The notes under the pieces were generated by a model. It made no database searches and was not told the DNA's origin. It saw nothing but the letters and a program-made list of their open reading frames with translations. A DNA stretch of 64,000 bases. Source: Legionella sp. MW5194 (GTDB taxonomy: Bacteria; Pseudomonadota; Gammaproteobacteria; Legionellales; Legionellaceae). Location: positions 310,001 through 374,000 of the forward strand of contig NZ_CP045732.1 in assembly GCF_016864235.1 (NCBI RefSeq), written 5' to 3'. The translations under genes and the position numbers were made by a program. This document shows positions 48,959-59,451 of the stretch, piece after piece (positions within the stretch are counted from its first letter, which is position 1; the number at the start of each line of letters is the position of its first letter).

Positions 48959-49045
48959 ACCCGTCGGTTTGCAATCTTTATAAAGTGCGGCAACTTTATA
49001 CACCGTAAACTCCGATTATTGCTTACTGTTTTTCAAGCGACGGGT
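48959..49045. promoter_or_regulatory. Inverted-repeat leader before rimP-nusA
   Basis: Two nested elements: TATAAAGT-GCGGCA-ACTTTATA (48979-49000, perfect 8-bp arms), and an outer pair ACCCGTCG (48959-48966) with CGACGGGT (49038-49045). They lie in the gap between the tRNA terminator and the rimP SD. They may be an operator over the rimP promoter or a structured leader. A clear -35/-10 pair was not resolved. Confidence 0.4.
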
Positions 49046-49098
49046 CATTGTCCTGTGCGAATTTTCTCGCTGCCGGAATAAAATGTGCAGAGTGGAAT

Positions 49099-49545
49099 AT
49101 GATAAGAACAGATATTCAGGAATTATTGGAACCGTTGGTGAATAGCCTGGGCTATGAACTGTGGGGCTGTGAATATTTGTCACAGGGGCGCCATTCGTTA
49201 TTGCGTATTTATATCGATAAAGAAGATGGCATCGGGATTGATGACTGTGAACGAGTCAGTAAGCAGATTAGCGCCTTACTTGATGTTGAAGATCCTATTT
49301 CCGGCAATTATAGTCTTGAAATATCATCACCCGGTATACCCAGGCCTCTGTTTTATAAAAAACATTACCATCGATACCTGGGACATGATATACAGTTAAA
49401 ATTATATAAACCCGTAAATGGAAGCCGTAAACTGTCTGGCAAGATTGCCGCAGTGGACGAGGACACTCTGAAGTTACTGGTCAATGAGACACCCGTAGAC
49501 GTGCAATTATCCAATATTGTGAAAGCAAATTTGACAGGCGAGTGA
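49099..49545 (+). CDS. rimP: Ribosome maturation factor RimP
   Basis: A 148-residue two-domain protein needed for 30S assembly. Start ATG 49099 gives [20 protein letters not shown], the family N-terminus; the frame extends 17 codons upstream without family similarity. It shows [22 protein letters not shown] near 45 and the [12 protein letters not shown] segment near 79, both diagnostic. It is the first gene of rimP-nusA-infB-rbfA-truB. Confidence 0.95.
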   Translation: MIRTDIQELLEPLVNSLGYELWGCEYLSQGRHSLLRIYIDKEDGIGIDDCERVSKQISALLDVEDPISGNYSLEISSPGIPRPLFYKKHYHRYLGHDIQLKLYKPVNGSRKLSGKIAAVDEDTLKLLVNETPVDVQLSNIVKANLTGE

Positions 49546-49553
49546 GGCGAACA

Positions 49554-51029
49554 ATGAGTAAAGAATTGTTATTTATTGCTGAGGCATTATCCAACGAGAA
49601 AGGCGTCAGCAAAGAAGTAGTATTGCAAGCAATCCAGGCAGCCCTGGAGTCGGCCACACGCAAACTGTCAGAAAAGGAAATGGGCATCCGCGTCAAACTG
49701 GATAACCGCACTGGCGAGTACGAAACATTCCGTTATTGGGACGTGGTGGAAGATGACGCCGTTGAATTACCGGATCAGGAAATAGGAATTACCGAGGCCA
49801 GAACTCGATCGCCTTCCATTCAGGTCGGTGAGCGCATTGAAGAGCCAATGCCTTCCATTGAATTTGGACGTATTGCGGCCCAAACTGCCCGTCAGGTGAT
49901 TATGCAGAAAGTCCGCGAGGCAGAAAGACAACAAGTGGTCGATCAGTTCCAGTCCAAACTGGGTCAATTGGTCTATGGTACAGTCAAGAAGGTCACTCGC
50001 GATAATATCATTATTGATTTAGGCGGCAAGGCTGAAGCGTTCATGCCTCGACACGAAATGCTGCCCAACGAAATGTTCCGACCCAATGATCGCGTACGAG
50101 CGTATTTATACGAAATTACCCCTCAGTCCCGTGGTCCGCAACTGTATGTCAGTCGTATACGTAACGAGATGTTGATTGAATTATTCCGCATTGAAGTGCC
50201 TGAGATTGGCGAAAACGTGATTGAAGTGAAAGCCGCTGCCCGTGAGCCGGGTAACCGTGCCAAGATTGCTGTGAAGACCAATGACGGCCGCATTGACCCT
50301 GTGGGTGCTTGTGTCGGTATGCGCGGTGCGCGTGTTCAGGCGGTATCCAGTGAATTAGGTGGTGAGCGAGTCGATATTATACTCTGGGATGACAACCCGG
50401 CTCAATTGGTTATTAATGCCATGGCGCCTGCTGACATCAGCTCAATTGTCGTCGATGAAGACAGTCACACCATGGATCTGGCGGTTCAGAAGGAACAGCT
50501 TTCTCAGGCTATCGGTCGTAATGGTCAGAATGTGCGCCTGGCCAGTCAATTGACCGGTTGGACTTTAAACGTCATGACAGTTGAAGACTTTAATAATAAA
50601 AGTCAGGAAGAATCGCAAAAAACCATCAATTTATTCACCAGTGCACTGGAGATTGATGAAGAAATCGCCTCCTTACTGGTGGCTAATGGTTTTTCTTCAC
50701 TGGAAGAAATCGCCTATGTACCAAAAGAGGAGTTAATGGCGATTGAGGAATTTGATGAAGAGATTGTTGAAGAGTTGAGAAACAGGGCGAATGATTGCCT
50801 TCTGACTCAAGCCTTGTCTTCGGGGCAGTCAGGGGATCAGCCGTCTGAATCATTATTAACAATGGAAGGCATGACTAACGATATCGCCGCCAAACTGGCT
50901 GCCAAAGGCATCACGACCATGGACGACCTGGCTGAGCAATCGGTTGATGAATTACTTGATATACCTGGAATGACTGAGAAGAAAGCGGGTGAATTGATCA
51001 TGAAGGCCCGTGAACCTTGGTTTTCATAA
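49554..51029 (+). CDS. nusA: Transcription termination/antitermination factor NusA
   Basis: A 491-residue RNA-polymerase-binding factor. It has an N-terminal domain, an S1 domain near residues 135-200 ([20 protein letters not shown]), two KH domains near 200-345 ([15 protein letters not shown] and [13 protein letters not shown] GxxG loops), then two C-terminal acidic repeats with helix-hairpin-helix character near 365-490, as in E. coli. ATG 49554 with GAGG at 49544-49547 is the start; 49542 is rejected. It controls pausing, termination and antitermination. Confidence 0.97.
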   Translation: MSKELLFIAEALSNEKGVSKEVVLQAIQAALESATRKLSEKEMGIRVKLDNRTGEYETFRYWDVVEDDAVELPDQEIGITEARTRSPSIQVGERIEEPMPSIEFGRIAAQTARQVIMQKVREAERQQVVDQFQSKLGQLVYGTVKKVTRDNIIIDLGGKAEAFMPRHEMLPNEMFRPNDRVRAYLYEITPQSRGPQLYVSRIRNEMLIELFRIEVPEIGENVIEVKAAAREPGNRAKIAVKTNDGRIDPVGACVGMRGARVQAVSSELGGERVDIILWDDNPAQLVINAMAPADISSIVVDEDSHTMDLAVQKEQLSQAIGRNGQNVRLASQLTGWTLNVMTVEDFNNKSQEESQKTINLFTSALEIDEEIASLLVANGFSSLEEIAYVPKEELMAIEEFDEEIVEELRNRANDCLLTQALSSGQSGDQPSESLLTMEGMTNDIAAKLAAKGITTMDDLAEQSVDELLDIPGMTEKKAGELIMKAREPWFS

Positions 51030-51057
51030 TTATCAATTGTTGTAATGAGTGACCTTT

Positions 51058-51093
51058 GCGTTAATCAGACAGCGTTTGACTGCTGATTAACGC
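51058..51093. repeat. Perfect inverted repeat between nusA and infB
   Basis: GCGTTAATCAG (51058-51068) and CTGATTAACGC (51083-51093) are perfect 11-bp arms. The 14-nt loop could extend the stem by CAG/CTG past a bulged A. There is no T run. In the 128-bp nusA-infB gap it may be a processing site or control element for infB. Confidence 0.55.
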
Positions 51094-51157
51094 GCAAGTT
51101 GATAACAAGTATTGAACAATGGCAATTTGCATTAGAATTGCTAAAGGGGGGTAAAAT

Positions 51158-53788
51158 ATGGCGGATGTGACGGTTAAACAATTAGCTCAGGTCGTGGGAA
51201 TCCCCGTTGAGCGTCTATTGAACCAGTTGCAGGAAGCGGGACTCTCTTTTAATAACGATGAACAGACCGTGAACGAAGAACAAAAGCGTGTCTTGCTAAA
51301 TCATTTGAAAGGTAACGCCGGCAACGAGTCAAGAGCTGCACCTGAGCGAATTACGCTGAAGCGAAAAAGCCTGACCCAGGTTACGGTAGGGCATGATCTG
51401 CACAGCGGAAAAACCGTGAATGTGGAAGTTCGTAAAAAGCGAACCTACGTTAAACGCAGTGCTTTGCTGGAACAACAAGCTGAAACCGAGCAGGAAGCAG
51501 AACCCGTATTGACTGATGTTTCAGCCGAAACCCTGCCTGCAATGGTGGAAGAGGCGGCTCTCCAGACGCTGGAATCCGATGTGGCAGTGGTTGATGAAAC
51601 ACCAGAGCCAGAGGCAGTGAAACCCGTGGAACTCCCATTGGATGAATCTGAAAACATGGCGGTAGCCGCTGTTGCGGATAAAAACCTTGCCGCGCCAATG
51701 GAAACAATGCAGGCTAAAGAAGTCATCGAAAGCAAAGAAGAGCAGGAAAAACCCGAGGCTGCCAAAGAAGCGCGTGAGAGAGAAGAGAAGCCCAAGAAGA
51801 AATATTCCAGTAAAGAAGACATCGAATCGGAAGCAGACAAGACCGACTTTAAAAAAGCGGCAGCGAATAAAAAGAAAACCAAATATTTAATCACTGAGCG
51901 TGATGACGAGGAAGGTTCGCATGTTCGTCACAAGCGTCCAAAATCAAAACGACGTAAACTGAATGAGAAATCGGACAAGTACCGTGAAGCGGAAGACGCC
52001 TTAACCCATGGCTTTGCCATGCCCACCGCACCCGTTGTCCGTGAAGTACTGATTCCCGAAACCATTACTGTTGGGGAATTGGCAAAACGCATGTCCGTTA
52101 AAGTGGCTGAAGTCATTAAAGTCATGATGGGCTTAGGCGCCATGGCAACCATCAACCAGGTTATCGATCAGGACACGGCTGTCATTGTGGTTGAGGAAAT
52201 GGGGCATAAGGCACGGGCACTGAAGGAAGATGCGGTGGAGCAGACCCTGGGTGAGGTCATCAGCAAGGGAAGCCAATCAGAAGGTCGCGCGCCTGTGGTG
52301 ACCATCATGGGGCATGTGGACCATGGTAAAACGTCTCTGCTTGACTACATCCGCCGCACCAAGGTGGCTGCAGGAGAAGCCGGTGGTATTACCCAGCACA
52401 TCGGGGCCTATCACGTCAGTACACCGAAGGGTGATATCACGTTTCTGGATACGCCAGGCCATGCTGCCTTTACAGCCATGCGTGCCCGGGGTGCTCAGGC
52501 CACAGACATTGTTATCCTGATTGTTGCCGCGGACGATGGCGTTAAACCCCAGACAATAGAGGCTATTCAACATGCCAAGGCTGCAAAAGTGCCTATCATT
52601 GTGGCTGTTAATAAAATGGATAAGCATGATGCTGATCCTGAAAAAGTCATGAATGAATTATCCGTTCATGAGGTCATTCCCGAGGCCTGGGGTGGTGACA
52701 CCATGTTTGTTAACATTTCTGCCAAAACCGGCATGGGCATTGACGAATTACTGGATGCCGTGCTGCTGCAATCGGAAGTGCTGGAGCTGGAAGCCTTTAC
52801 GGACGGTGCAGCCAAAGGGGTTGTCATTGAATCACGTCTCGATAAAGGGCGTGGTCCAGTAGCGACTGTTCTGGTACAAAGCGGAACGCTGCGCAAAGGG
52901 GATATTCTGCTGGCTGGCTTCCAATATGGTCGAGTCAGGGCTTTAGTCAGCGACAACGGCACTCTGGTTGACAGTGCCGGGCCGTCCATTCCTGTGGAAG
53001 TTCTCGGTTTGTCCGCCATTCCACATGCCGGGGATGAAGCTGTTGTCGTACCGGATGAGAAAAAGGCGCGAGAAGTGGCCTTGTTCCGTCAGGGTAAATT
53101 CCGTGATGTCAAACTGGCCAGACGTCAAAAATCGTCAATTGAAGGCATTTTTGAAAACATGACCACCACGGACGCCAAGGTCCTGAATATCGTATTGAAA
53201 GCCGATGTCCAGGGGTCCCTGGAAGCCATTGCGGATGCCCTGGTTAAATTATCGACTGATGAAGTGAAGGTTGAAATCATTGCCAGCGGTGTGGGCGGTA
53301 TCACCGAATCCGATGTGCATTTGGCCATTGCCTCCAATGCGATACTTATTGGCTTTAACGTGCGTGCCGATGGCGCTGCCAAGCGATTGGCCGAACACGA
53401 ACAGGTTTCCCTGCATTATTACAGCGTAATTTACGACATTGTGGATCAGGTCAAAGGTGCGTTAACCGGTATGTTGGCTCCTCAATTCAAGGAAGAAATC
53501 ATTGGAATTGCCGAGGTACGGGATGTTTTCCGCTCGCCGAAGCTGGGTGCTATTGCCGGATGCATGGTGGTAGAAGGAATGATCAAACGCAATAACCCTA
53601 TCCGGGTTTTACGTAATAACGTTGTCATTTATGAAGGGACACTGGAATCCTTAAGACGCTTTAAAGATGACGTGGTCGAAGTGCGCCAGGGCTTTGAATG
53701 CGGTATTGGTGTGAAAAACTATAACGATGTCAAAGCAGGTGATTTGATTGAAGTATTTGAAACAATTGAGATCAAGCGAGCTTTATGA
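51158..53788 (+). CDS. infB: Translation initiation factor IF-2
   Basis: An 876-residue GTPase that delivers fMet-tRNA to the 30S subunit. It has IF2N subdomains at the N-terminus ([19 protein letters not shown]), a long charged Lys/Glu/Ala-rich linker (about 95-290), and a G domain with GHVDHGKT (385-392), DTPGHAAF near 431 and NKMDK near 485, then beta-barrel and C-terminal fMet-tRNA-binding domains. A very strong SD (AAGGGGGG) lies before ATG 51158. Its stop overlaps the rbfA ATG (ATGA). Confidence 0.97.
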   Translation: MADVTVKQLAQVVGIPVERLLNQLQEAGLSFNNDEQTVNEEQKRVLLNHLKGNAGNESRAAPERITLKRKSLTQVTVGHDLHSGKTVNVEVRKKRTYVKRSALLEQQAETEQEAEPVLTDVSAETLPAMVEEAALQTLESDVAVVDETPEPEAVKPVELPLDESENMAVAAVADKNLAAPMETMQAKEVIESKEEQEKPEAAKEAREREEKPKKKYSSKEDIESEADKTDFKKAAANKKKTKYLITERDDEEGSHVRHKRPKSKRRKLNEKSDKYREAEDALTHGFAMPTAPVVREVLIPETITVGELAKRMSVKVAEVIKVMMGLGAMATINQVIDQDTAVIVVEEMGHKARALKEDAVEQTLGEVISKGSQSEGRAPVVTIMGHVDHGKTSLLDYIRRTKVAAGEAGGITQHIGAYHVSTPKGDITFLDTPGHAAFTAMRARGAQATDIVILIVAADDGVKPQTIEAIQHAKAAKVPIIVAVNKMDKHDADPEKVMNELSVHEVIPEAWGGDTMFVNISAKTGMGIDELLDAVLLQSEVLELEAFTDGAAKGVVIESRLDKGRGPVATVLVQSGTLRKGDILLAGFQYGRVRALVSDNGTLVDSAGPSIPVEVLGLSAIPHAGDEAVVVPDEKKAREVALFRQGKFRDVKLARRQKSSIEGIFENMTTTDAKVLNIVLKADVQGSLEAIADALVKLSTDEVKVEIIASGVGGITESDVHLAIASNAILIGFNVRADGAAKRLAEHEQVSLHYYSVIYDIVDQVKGALTGMLAPQFKEEIIGIAEVRDVFRSPKLGAIAGCMVVEGMIKRNNPIRVLRNNVVIYEGTLESLRRFKDDVVEVRQGFECGIGVKNYNDVKAGDLIEVFETIEIKRAL

Positions 53789-54156
53789 GTAATGACTTTA
53801 AACGAACGGATCGTGTAGCCGAAATGCTGCAGCGTAAATTATCGCAGATCATTCAACAGGAGATTAAAGATCCCCGGCTGCCCAGTTTTGTTACGATTTC
53901 CGGCGTTAAGGTTTCAGGTGATTTAAGCCACGCCAAAGTGTACTTTACTGTGTTGGGTGATGAGAACAAGCAGGCGGCTGTGATTTTAAATACAGCCGCC
54001 AGTTATTTGCGCACTGCCTTGGCTCGCACGATTAAACTGCGTACAGTTCCACAGCTTCATTTTGTCTATGACGAATCCATCGAATACGGCAGGCGCTTAA
54101 GCAAGTTAATTGATGAAGCCAATCCTGATGATCCAGATGAGCAACGTGAGCAGTAA
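53785..54156 (+). CDS. rbfA: 30S ribosome-binding factor A
   Basis: A 123-residue KH-type cold-shock protein that helps 16S rRNA 5' processing and 30S maturation. It shows [25 protein letters not shown] near the N-terminus (split here only by description), [16 protein letters not shown] near 50, and the [21 protein letters not shown] tail. It overlaps infB by 4 nt and truB by 20 nt, indicating coupled translation. Confidence 0.96.
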   Translation: MSNDFKRTDRVAEMLQRKLSQIIQQEIKDPRLPSFVTISGVKVSGDLSHAKVYFTVLGDENKQAAVILNTAASYLRTALARTIKLRTVPQLHFVYDESIEYGRRLSKLIDEANPDDPDEQREQ

Positions 54157-55063
54157 ACAAGCCATTGACGGGGTGTTGCTGGTTAATAAACCCCAGGGCC
54201 TGTCGTCCAATGCCGTACTGCAAAGGGTAAAGCGGCTTTACCATGCTGAAAAGGCCGGCCACACCGGCAGTCTGGATCCCTTGGCTACCGGCATGCTTCC
54301 TGTCTGTTTTGGTGAGGCAACCAAATTCAGCCAATACGCGCTTGAGGATGATAAAACCTACGAAGCGACCGGGTTATTAGGAATAAAAACCACGACGGCC
54401 GATTCCATGGGCGAAATCCTGACAAGAGTTGATGCTGTTTCTGTGACCCAGGAACGCCTTCAGGCTGTGATTCAGGAATTCATTGGCTTAACTCACCAGA
54501 CGCCGTCCATGTTTTCTGCCTTAAAACACAAGGGGACACCCTTATACAAGTACGCACGAAACGGGATCGATATTGAACGTGCTTCACGCGAAATCACCAT
54601 CAAGGAACTCCTCTTGCTGCATTTTGACGGCCAGCAGTTTAAAATCAGGGTGAGTTGCAGCAAAGGAACGTACATTCGAAACCTGGTGGAAGACATTGGT
54701 GATAAATTAGGTACAGGAGCGCACGTGACGCAATTGCATCGTCTGCACACAAGTGGTTATTCCGAGTACCCCATGTACAGCCTGGAGTTGCTGCAGGCCG
54801 CCAATCAAGCGCAATTATCGGCCTGTCTGCTGCCGATGGAAACCACAGTACGGCATTTTCCTTCGTTACAATTAACCGATGAGGAGCTCATCAATCTGAG
54901 ACTTGGACGTGTCATTTCTCCAGTGAATGCTGCGACATGCACCACCGAAATCCGTTTATATGACAGCCGGGGACAGTTTGCTGGTCTTGGTGCCTTTGAT
55001 GAGTCCGGCGCTTTTAAGGCGAAGCGTTTACTCAGTGAACAGGCCTTCCGAGCGCGTGAGTGA
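54137..55063 (+). CDS. truB: tRNA pseudouridine-55 synthase TruB
   Basis: A 308-residue enzyme that forms pseudouridine 55 in the tRNA T-loop. [14 protein letters not shown] begins the catalytic domain, and the catalytic Asp lies in [15 protein letters not shown] near residue 44. [15 protein letters not shown] near 174 and a PUA-like C-terminus follow. ATG 54137 (MSNVSSKQ) is the most plausible start; earlier in-frame starts at 54110-54128 lie deeper in rbfA. GTG 54146 is also possible. Confidence 0.95.
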   Translation: MSNVSSKQAIDGVLLVNKPQGLSSNAVLQRVKRLYHAEKAGHTGSLDPLATGMLPVCFGEATKFSQYALEDDKTYEATGLLGIKTTTADSMGEILTRVDAVSVTQERLQAVIQEFIGLTHQTPSMFSALKHKGTPLYKYARNGIDIERASREITIKELLLLHFDGQQFKIRVSCSKGTYIRNLVEDIGDKLGTGAHVTQLHRLHTSGYSEYPMYSLELLQAANQAQLSACLLPMETTVRHFPSLQLTDEELINLRLGRVISPVNAATCTTEIRLYDSRGQFAGLGAFDESGAFKAKRLLSEQAFRARE

Positions 55064-55091
55064 GAATCTTGCACAATTATTAACTAAAGAC

Positions 55092-55120
55092 TTGTGTCTT
55101 AAAGACGCTCTTGATAGAAT
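55092..55120 (+). promoter_or_regulatory. rpsO promoter
   Basis: TTGTGT (55092-55097) and TAGAAT (55115-55120) with a 17-bp spacer, followed by a C-rich discriminator (GCTCCCC). This fits a growth-rate-regulated ribosomal protein promoter. The 5' leader would be about 40 nt. Confidence 0.58.
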
Positions 55121-55165
55121 GCTCCCCTTTAAGAAGAACACTTAGCTTATTTCCAGGAGTGAACA

Positions 55166-55441
55166 ATGTCGCTAACTAGCGCACAAACAGCAGAAATTGT
55201 GGATCAGAACAAACGCACTGAGAAAGATACTGGCTCTCCAGAAGTGCAGGTTTCTTTAATTACCAATCGCATTCAATATTTGACAGACCACTTTAAGGCC
55301 CATAAAAAAGATTTCCATTCACGCCGTGGTTTGCAGGAACTGGTTAACAAACGTCGCAAGCTGTTAAAATACTTAAAAAGAAAGGATCAAGCCCGTTATC
55401 AAACGCTGATCCAAAAGCTTGGTCTGCGGGATTCCTATTGA
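55166..55441 (+). CDS. rpsO: 30S ribosomal protein S15
   Basis: A 91-residue primary 16S-binding protein. It shows [22 protein letters not shown], the [12 protein letters not shown] loop near 45 and the basic [12 protein letters not shown] segment near 65, ending GLRDSY. It has its own promoter and a good SD (CAGGAG), and is followed by a strong terminator, so it is partly independent of pnp, as in E. coli. Confidence 0.98.
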   Translation: MSLTSAQTAEIVDQNKRTEKDTGSPEVQVSLITNRIQYLTDHFKAHKKDFHSRRGLQELVNKRRKLLKYLKRKDQARYQTLIQKLGLRDSY

Positions 55442-55449
55442 TAGTGGGT

Positions 55450-55467
55450 TTTCCTATGGCTAGGAAA
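55450..55467 (+). other. Hairpin in the rpsO-pnp intergenic region
   Basis: TTTCCTA (55450-55456) and TAGGAAA (55461-55467) form a perfect 7-bp stem with a TGGC loop, just after the rpsO stop and before the terminator. In E. coli the rpsO-pnp gap holds the RNase III-processed pnp leader hairpin, but this stem is upstream of the terminator, so it more likely protects the rpsO 3' end. Confidence 0.42.
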
Positions 55468-55490
55468 TGCACAACTATCCAATTTAAGTT

Positions 55491-55519
55491 AAAGGCGCAG
55501 TTTTCTGCGCCTTTTTTTT
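55491..55519 (+). terminator. Intrinsic terminator after rpsO
   Basis: GGCGCAG (55494-55500) and CTGCGCC (55505-55511) with a TTTT loop are preceded by AAA and followed by eight T (55512-55519). This is a textbook rho-independent terminator placed 25 bp before the pnp start, so pnp expression depends on read-through or a promoter inside this region. Confidence 0.93.
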
Positions 55520-55543
55520 GCTAAAACATCATGAGGTGACTAC

Positions 55544-57727
55544 GTGTCAAAATTCACTAAAGAAGTGCAATTCGGGGAACACACCCTGATTTTGGAAACT
55601 GGCGAAATTGCCAGGCAGGCGGATGGGGCCATTTTTGCCAGCATGGGCGGGACTCAGGTATTGGTAACTGTGGTCGGTAAGAAAGACGGCGCCGAAGACA
55701 ATGGCTTTTTCCCGCTGACGGTCAATTACCAGGAGAAGACCTATGCTGCGGGTAAAATTCCCGGTGGCTTTAACAAGCGGGAAGGCCGTCCCAGTGAAAA
55801 TGAAACGCTGACTTCACGACTGATGGACAGACCACTGCGTCCGCTGTTCCCTGAAGGATTCCGTAATGAAGTCCAAATCATTGCCACGGTGATGTCGTTA
55901 AATCCGGAAGTGCCTGCCGATATCGTGTCCATGATCGCAGCGTCTGCCGCACTGGCTATTTCAGGTATTCCCTTTATGGGGCCTATCGGTGCTGCCCGTG
56001 TCGGTTACCAGGATGGCATTTATTTATTAAATCCCAGCTACAAAGCCACTCAGCAGTCTGATCTGGACCTGGTTGTTGCCGGAACAGAAGACGCGATTTT
56101 AATGGTGGAGTCCGAGGCACGCGAGCTGACGGAAGAGGTGATGCTGGGCGCTGTACTGTATGGCCATGAAATGATGAAAGGCGTTATTCGCGCCATTAAG
56201 GAAATGGCTAACGAAGTGGGTAAACCCGCCTGGAACTGGACTGCGCCAGCAACCGACACCTCATTGATTGCCCGTATAGGTGAATTGGCAACCACTCGCT
56301 TTAACGAAGCATACCTGATTAAAGACAAACAACAACGTCATCAGCGTCTCCAGGATGCTCGTCAATTCGTGATTGATACGTTGATCCAGGAACGTGATGA
56401 TCTCAAAGTGGATGCTGTGGCAGAAATCATGGAATCCCTTGAAAAAACCATCGTGCGTAATCGTATTCTCGATGGCGAACCCCGAATTGATGGACGTGAT
56501 CAGCGCACTGTCCGCCCCATTGCTATCCGTACCAAGTTTCTTGAGCGTACTCATGGTTCCGCCCTGTTCACCCGTGGTGAAACGCAGGCCATCGTGGCTG
56601 CTACTCTGGGTAACGAGCGCGATGCACAAACATTGGACGGTCTGTATGGTGAGACGAAAGATCGCTTCATGCTGCATTATAATTTCCCTCCCTATTCGGT
56701 TGGGGAAGTCGGTATGGTCGGCAGTCCCAAGCGTCGTGAAATAGGTCACGGCCGTCTGGCAAAACGAAGTCTGATGGCTGTATTGCCCACTGCCGCGGAG
56801 TTCCCTTATGTGCTGCGCGTCGTATCCGACATTACCGAGTCCAACGGTTCCAGTTCCATGGCCACCGTCTGCGGAACAAGCCTCGCTTTAATGGATGCGG
56901 GCGTGCCTCTCAAAGCACCTGTGGCTGGTGTGGCGATGGGTCTTATCAAGGAAAACGATCGTTTTGCCGTGCTGACGGATATTCTGGGTGACGAAGATCA
57001 TCTGGGCGACATGGACTTTAAAGTGGCCGGAACCGAAAAGGGTGTTACCGCGCTGCAAATGGACATCAAAATTACCGGAATCACCAAAGAAATCATGGAG
57101 CAGGCGCTGGAGCAGGCGCTGGCAGGACGAAAGCATATCCTGGGCGTGATGAATAATGCGTTGTCTGAGCACCGTGGTGAACTGTCTCAACATGCGCCGC
57201 GCATCACTACCATGAAAGTGGCGGAAGACAAAATTCGCACCATCATTGGTAAGGGTGGCGCTACAATCAAAGGCTTGATTGAAAGTACCGGTGTTTCTAT
57301 CGATATCGATGACAGCGGTGTCGTGCAACTTTTCTCGCCGGATGCCGAGGCGCTGGAAGAAGCACAACGCCAGATTAAAGCCTTGATTGCAGAAATTGAA
57401 GTAGGGCAAACCTATAAAGGGAAAGTCAGCAAGATTGTTGATTTCGGTGCGTTTATTAATCTGTTGCCCGGTAAAGATGGACTTCTGCACATTTCCCAAA
57501 TTTGCAGTGATCGTTCTCAGAAAGTAGAGTCGGTCTTGAGTGAAGGTCAGGAAATTGAAGTATTCGTGGCTGGCGTTGACAAGCAGGGACGTGTAAAACT
57601 GGAGTGGAAGGATAAACCGCAGGCGGCGGAAAAGGCAGCGGATGCTCCAGTAACCACCGAAGAAACCGTTGATCTCTCCAATGATGAGATCGACGAAACG
57701 CAAATCAGATCCACCGAAGAAGAATAA
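55544..57727 (+). CDS. pnp: Polyribonucleotide nucleotidyltransferase (PNPase)
   Basis: A 727-residue phosphorolytic 3'-5' exoribonuclease and degradosome component (E. coli 711). Two RNase PH domains (about 10-140 and 310-540) flank an alpha-helical domain; [21 protein letters not shown] and [13 protein letters not shown] segments are diagnostic. A KH domain ([14 protein letters not shown] near 568) and an S1 domain ([20 protein letters not shown] near 630) follow, with an acidic tail. The start is GTG 55544. Confidence 0.97.
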   Translation: MSKFTKEVQFGEHTLILETGEIARQADGAIFASMGGTQVLVTVVGKKDGAEDNGFFPLTVNYQEKTYAAGKIPGGFNKREGRPSENETLTSRLMDRPLRPLFPEGFRNEVQIIATVMSLNPEVPADIVSMIAASAALAISGIPFMGPIGAARVGYQDGIYLLNPSYKATQQSDLDLVVAGTEDAILMVESEARELTEEVMLGAVLYGHEMMKGVIRAIKEMANEVGKPAWNWTAPATDTSLIARIGELATTRFNEAYLIKDKQQRHQRLQDARQFVIDTLIQERDDLKVDAVAEIMESLEKTIVRNRILDGEPRIDGRDQRTVRPIAIRTKFLERTHGSALFTRGETQAIVAATLGNERDAQTLDGLYGETKDRFMLHYNFPPYSVGEVGMVGSPKRREIGHGRLAKRSLMAVLPTAAEFPYVLRVVSDITESNGSSSMATVCGTSLALMDAGVPLKAPVAGVAMGLIKENDRFAVLTDILGDEDHLGDMDFKVAGTEKGVTALQMDIKITGITKEIMEQALEQALAGRKHILGVMNNALSEHRGELSQHAPRITTMKVAEDKIRTIIGKGGATIKGLIESTGVSIDIDDSGVVQLFSPDAEALEEAQRQIKALIAEIEVGQTYKGKVSKIVDFGAFINLLPGKDGLLHISQICSDRSQKVESVLSEGQEIEVFVAGVDKQGRVKLEWKDKPQAAEKAADAPVTTEETVDLSNDEIDETQIRSTEEE

Positions 57728-57738
57728 CTCGCTTCAAA

Positions 57739-57776
57739 GTGCCTGGCCTTGGTCAGGCACCCCTTTCTGTTTTTAT
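57739..57776 (+). terminator. Terminator after pnp
   Basis: GTGCCTG (57739-57745) pairs with CAGGCAC (57754-57760), with an 8-nt loop, followed by CCCC and two T runs (TTT, then TTTTT within 57764-57774). It lies 12 bp past the pnp stop. Confidence 0.72.
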
Positions 57777-57795
57777 ATTGGTCATACTGACCAAT
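57777..57795. promoter_or_regulatory. Palindromic operator-like site
   Basis: ATTGGTCATACTGACCAAT is a perfect palindrome (8-bp arms, 3-nt centre) directly upstream of the -35 of the following gene. It has no T run and is spaced like a dimeric-regulator site. No regulator gene is adjacent. Confidence 0.5.
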
Positions 57796-57798
57796 GTG

Positions 57799-57828
57799 TT
57801 GGCAACTTCTGTCCGTTTACTGTAAAAT
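57799..57828 (+). promoter_or_regulatory. Promoter of the G-domain-like membrane protein gene
   Basis: TTGGCA (57799-57804) and TAAAAT (57823-57828) with an 18-bp spacer; a TTTACTGTAAA palindrome (57816-57826) overlaps the -10. Transcription would begin near 57835, so the in-frame GTG at 57829 cannot be the start and ATG 57859 is used. Confidence 0.6.
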
Positions 57829-57858
57829 GTGCCTCAAATTCACTACCGTGCAGTGACT

Positions 57859-58881
57859 ATGGGCGCATTCAATATTTTAATTTATGGTAAATCAACCGAA
57901 GCCAAAACCCAATTCGTTGGACGGCTCACTCAAAACAATCTTGAAAAAACAGAGAAGCATCCCTTTCTTATTCCAGGCCGTATAGAAAATTCACCGCATG
58001 ACTATCATTTCTGGGTTATCGATACCTCGTATCAGTCGCTCTTATCGCTTTATTGTCGGGATACTCCCATCGTCCTTTATTTTATAGAAAACTGGGATGT
58101 GACCCAGATGGCCGGGGACATTGAGGCATTGAGGAAAGCCAATTCTTCCTTACCCATTCTGATTGTGAATGCCGCAGAAAAGAAAAACGAGATTGCTGTT
58201 GCTTCATTTGCTGACTGTCCTGTTCTGCCTGTTGCTGACATGCACGATACGAACAGAGACAATGTATTTCACGCGATTAATCAAATGATCAAGGCAAAAA
58301 AAGATTGTGAACAAGAGGCTTATTTTTTATTTAAAGCCGAAATAACCGCCATGGGCAGGGCCAAACAGTACGCTTTGAAGGGAAGCGCACTTTATGATGC
58401 GCTGGAACAACTCGAAAGGGAATTAGAAAATGCTCCTTTGGATACAAGGGAGGCCATTGCCCAATCCGCAGAAAGACTGATGAAGGCGCGGCAGCAAATT
58501 GAAAACATGGGGAGTAAAGACGCAATCATATCCACCTTTCTTCAGGAATGCCAAAGCCATGTTTACGGTGAACATTACAGGCTGGCCCAGGCGATTGTGA
58601 CGGTGGCGATCATTGCTACCCTGACTTTGGTCGCCGCGGTCATCGGTTTTGCTGCGGGATTTAGTCTGGGCCTTTGGTCAGGGCCAGGCGCATTTTTTAG
58701 CGGCATTGCTGCAGGTGTGACGGCGGCTAATGCCGTATTGGGCATCTCCGGGGTAGTTGGTGGCGTCGCGGGCAGTTTAATTTCTTACGGTGTATTTCGA
58801 TCAAACCCTGTCATGAAAGCCGCTAATCATGTGGCCCAGTCCATGACACCCGCTCCAACATACATGGACACCGATTTGTAG
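57859..58881 (+). CDS. Membrane-anchored protein with degenerate Ras-like G domain, candidate effector
   Basis: A 340-residue protein of no recognised family. The N-terminal ~150 residues read like a small-GTPase fold: FNILIYGKSTEAKT (P-loop position G10-x4-A15-K16-T17, with the second Gly replaced by Ala), a strand ending in VIDTSY (D55, where DxxG is expected) and LPILIVNAAEKK (NKxD position, residues 104-108, degenerate). A helical, charged middle (about 150-235) leads to two small-residue-rich hydrophobic helices (about 240-275 and 278-313) and a short tail. This resembles a pseudo-GTPase tethered to a membrane. The fold call is inference from pattern, not alignment. Confidence 0.58.
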   Translation: MGAFNILIYGKSTEAKTQFVGRLTQNNLEKTEKHPFLIPGRIENSPHDYHFWVIDTSYQSLLSLYCRDTPIVLYFIENWDVTQMAGDIEALRKANSSLPILIVNAAEKKNEIAVASFADCPVLPVADMHDTNRDNVFHAINQMIKAKKDCEQEAYFLFKAEITAMGRAKQYALKGSALYDALEQLERELENAPLDTREAIAQSAERLMKARQQIENMGSKDAIISTFLQECQSHVYGEHYRLAQAIVTVAIIATLTLVAAVIGFAAGFSLGLWSGPGAFFSGIAAGVTAANAVLGISGVVGGVAGSLISYGVFRSNPVMKAANHVAQSMTPAPTYMDTDL

Positions 58882-58900
58882 CCATGACGAGAGCCATGGC

Positions 58901-59440
58901 TTAACGGATTAACTTTAAAAACTCGCTGCGCGTATTGGAGTTGTTGCGCATGTCACCCAGCATCACCGACGTGGTCATGACTGAGTTTTGCTTTTCGACC
59001 CCGCGCATCATCATACACAGGTGCTTGGCCTCAATGACGACGCCGACTCCCCGCGCACCTGTGATGCTTTCAATGCAGGCGGCAATTTCCGAAGTCAGTC
59101 GCTCCTGAATTTGTAACCGCCGGGCAAAATAGTCAACAATACGGGCTATTTTAGAAAGACCAAGCACTTTCCCGCTGGGTAAATAGCCCACATGGCACTT
59201 TCCAAGGAAGGGCAGCAGGTGATGCTCACACATCGAGTACAATTCGATTTCCTTCACAATCACCATCTCGCTCATGTCGGATTCGAACAGGGCATTATTG
59301 ATGATGTCGTTTAAATCCTCCGCATAGCCTTTCGTTAGATAACGAATGGCATTGGCAGCGCGTTCCGGGGTATCCCGCAACCCTTCACGCGAAGGGTCCT
59401 CGCCTATCTCTTCCAATATTTTTTTATACAATTCTTGCAT
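58901..59440 (-). CDS. folE: GTP cyclohydrolase I
   Basis: A 179-residue enzyme converting GTP to dihydroneopterin triphosphate, the first step of folate/pterin synthesis. It has [15 protein letters not shown] near 14-28, zinc ligands CEHH near 71-74 and a further Cys in KHLCMMMRG near 142, plus [13 protein letters not shown] and QIQERLT. It pairs functionally with folP at 28.2 kb. It is 11 bp from the upstream HIT gene and 19 bp from the convergent neighbour. Confidence 0.97.
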   Translation of the reverse strand: MQELYKKILEEIGEDPSREGLRDTPERAANAIRYLTKGYAEDLNDIINNALFESDMSEMVIVKEIELYSMCEHHLLPFLGKCHVGYLPSGKVLGLSKIARIVDYFARRLQIQERLTSEIAACIESITGARGVGVVIEAKHLCMMMRGVEKQNSVMTTSVMLGDMRNNSNTRSEFLKLIR

Positions 59441-59451
59441 TAATAAAAACC

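Noticed and set aside
56888-57703. 271-codon open frame antisense to pnp
   Set aside because: It lies wholly opposite the conserved KH/S1 and RNase PH regions of pnp, has no SD or family motifs, and is a composition shadow.
57829-57858. Upstream GTG start for the G-domain-like gene
   Set aside because: It touches the -10 (57823-57828), so it would lie before the transcription start.
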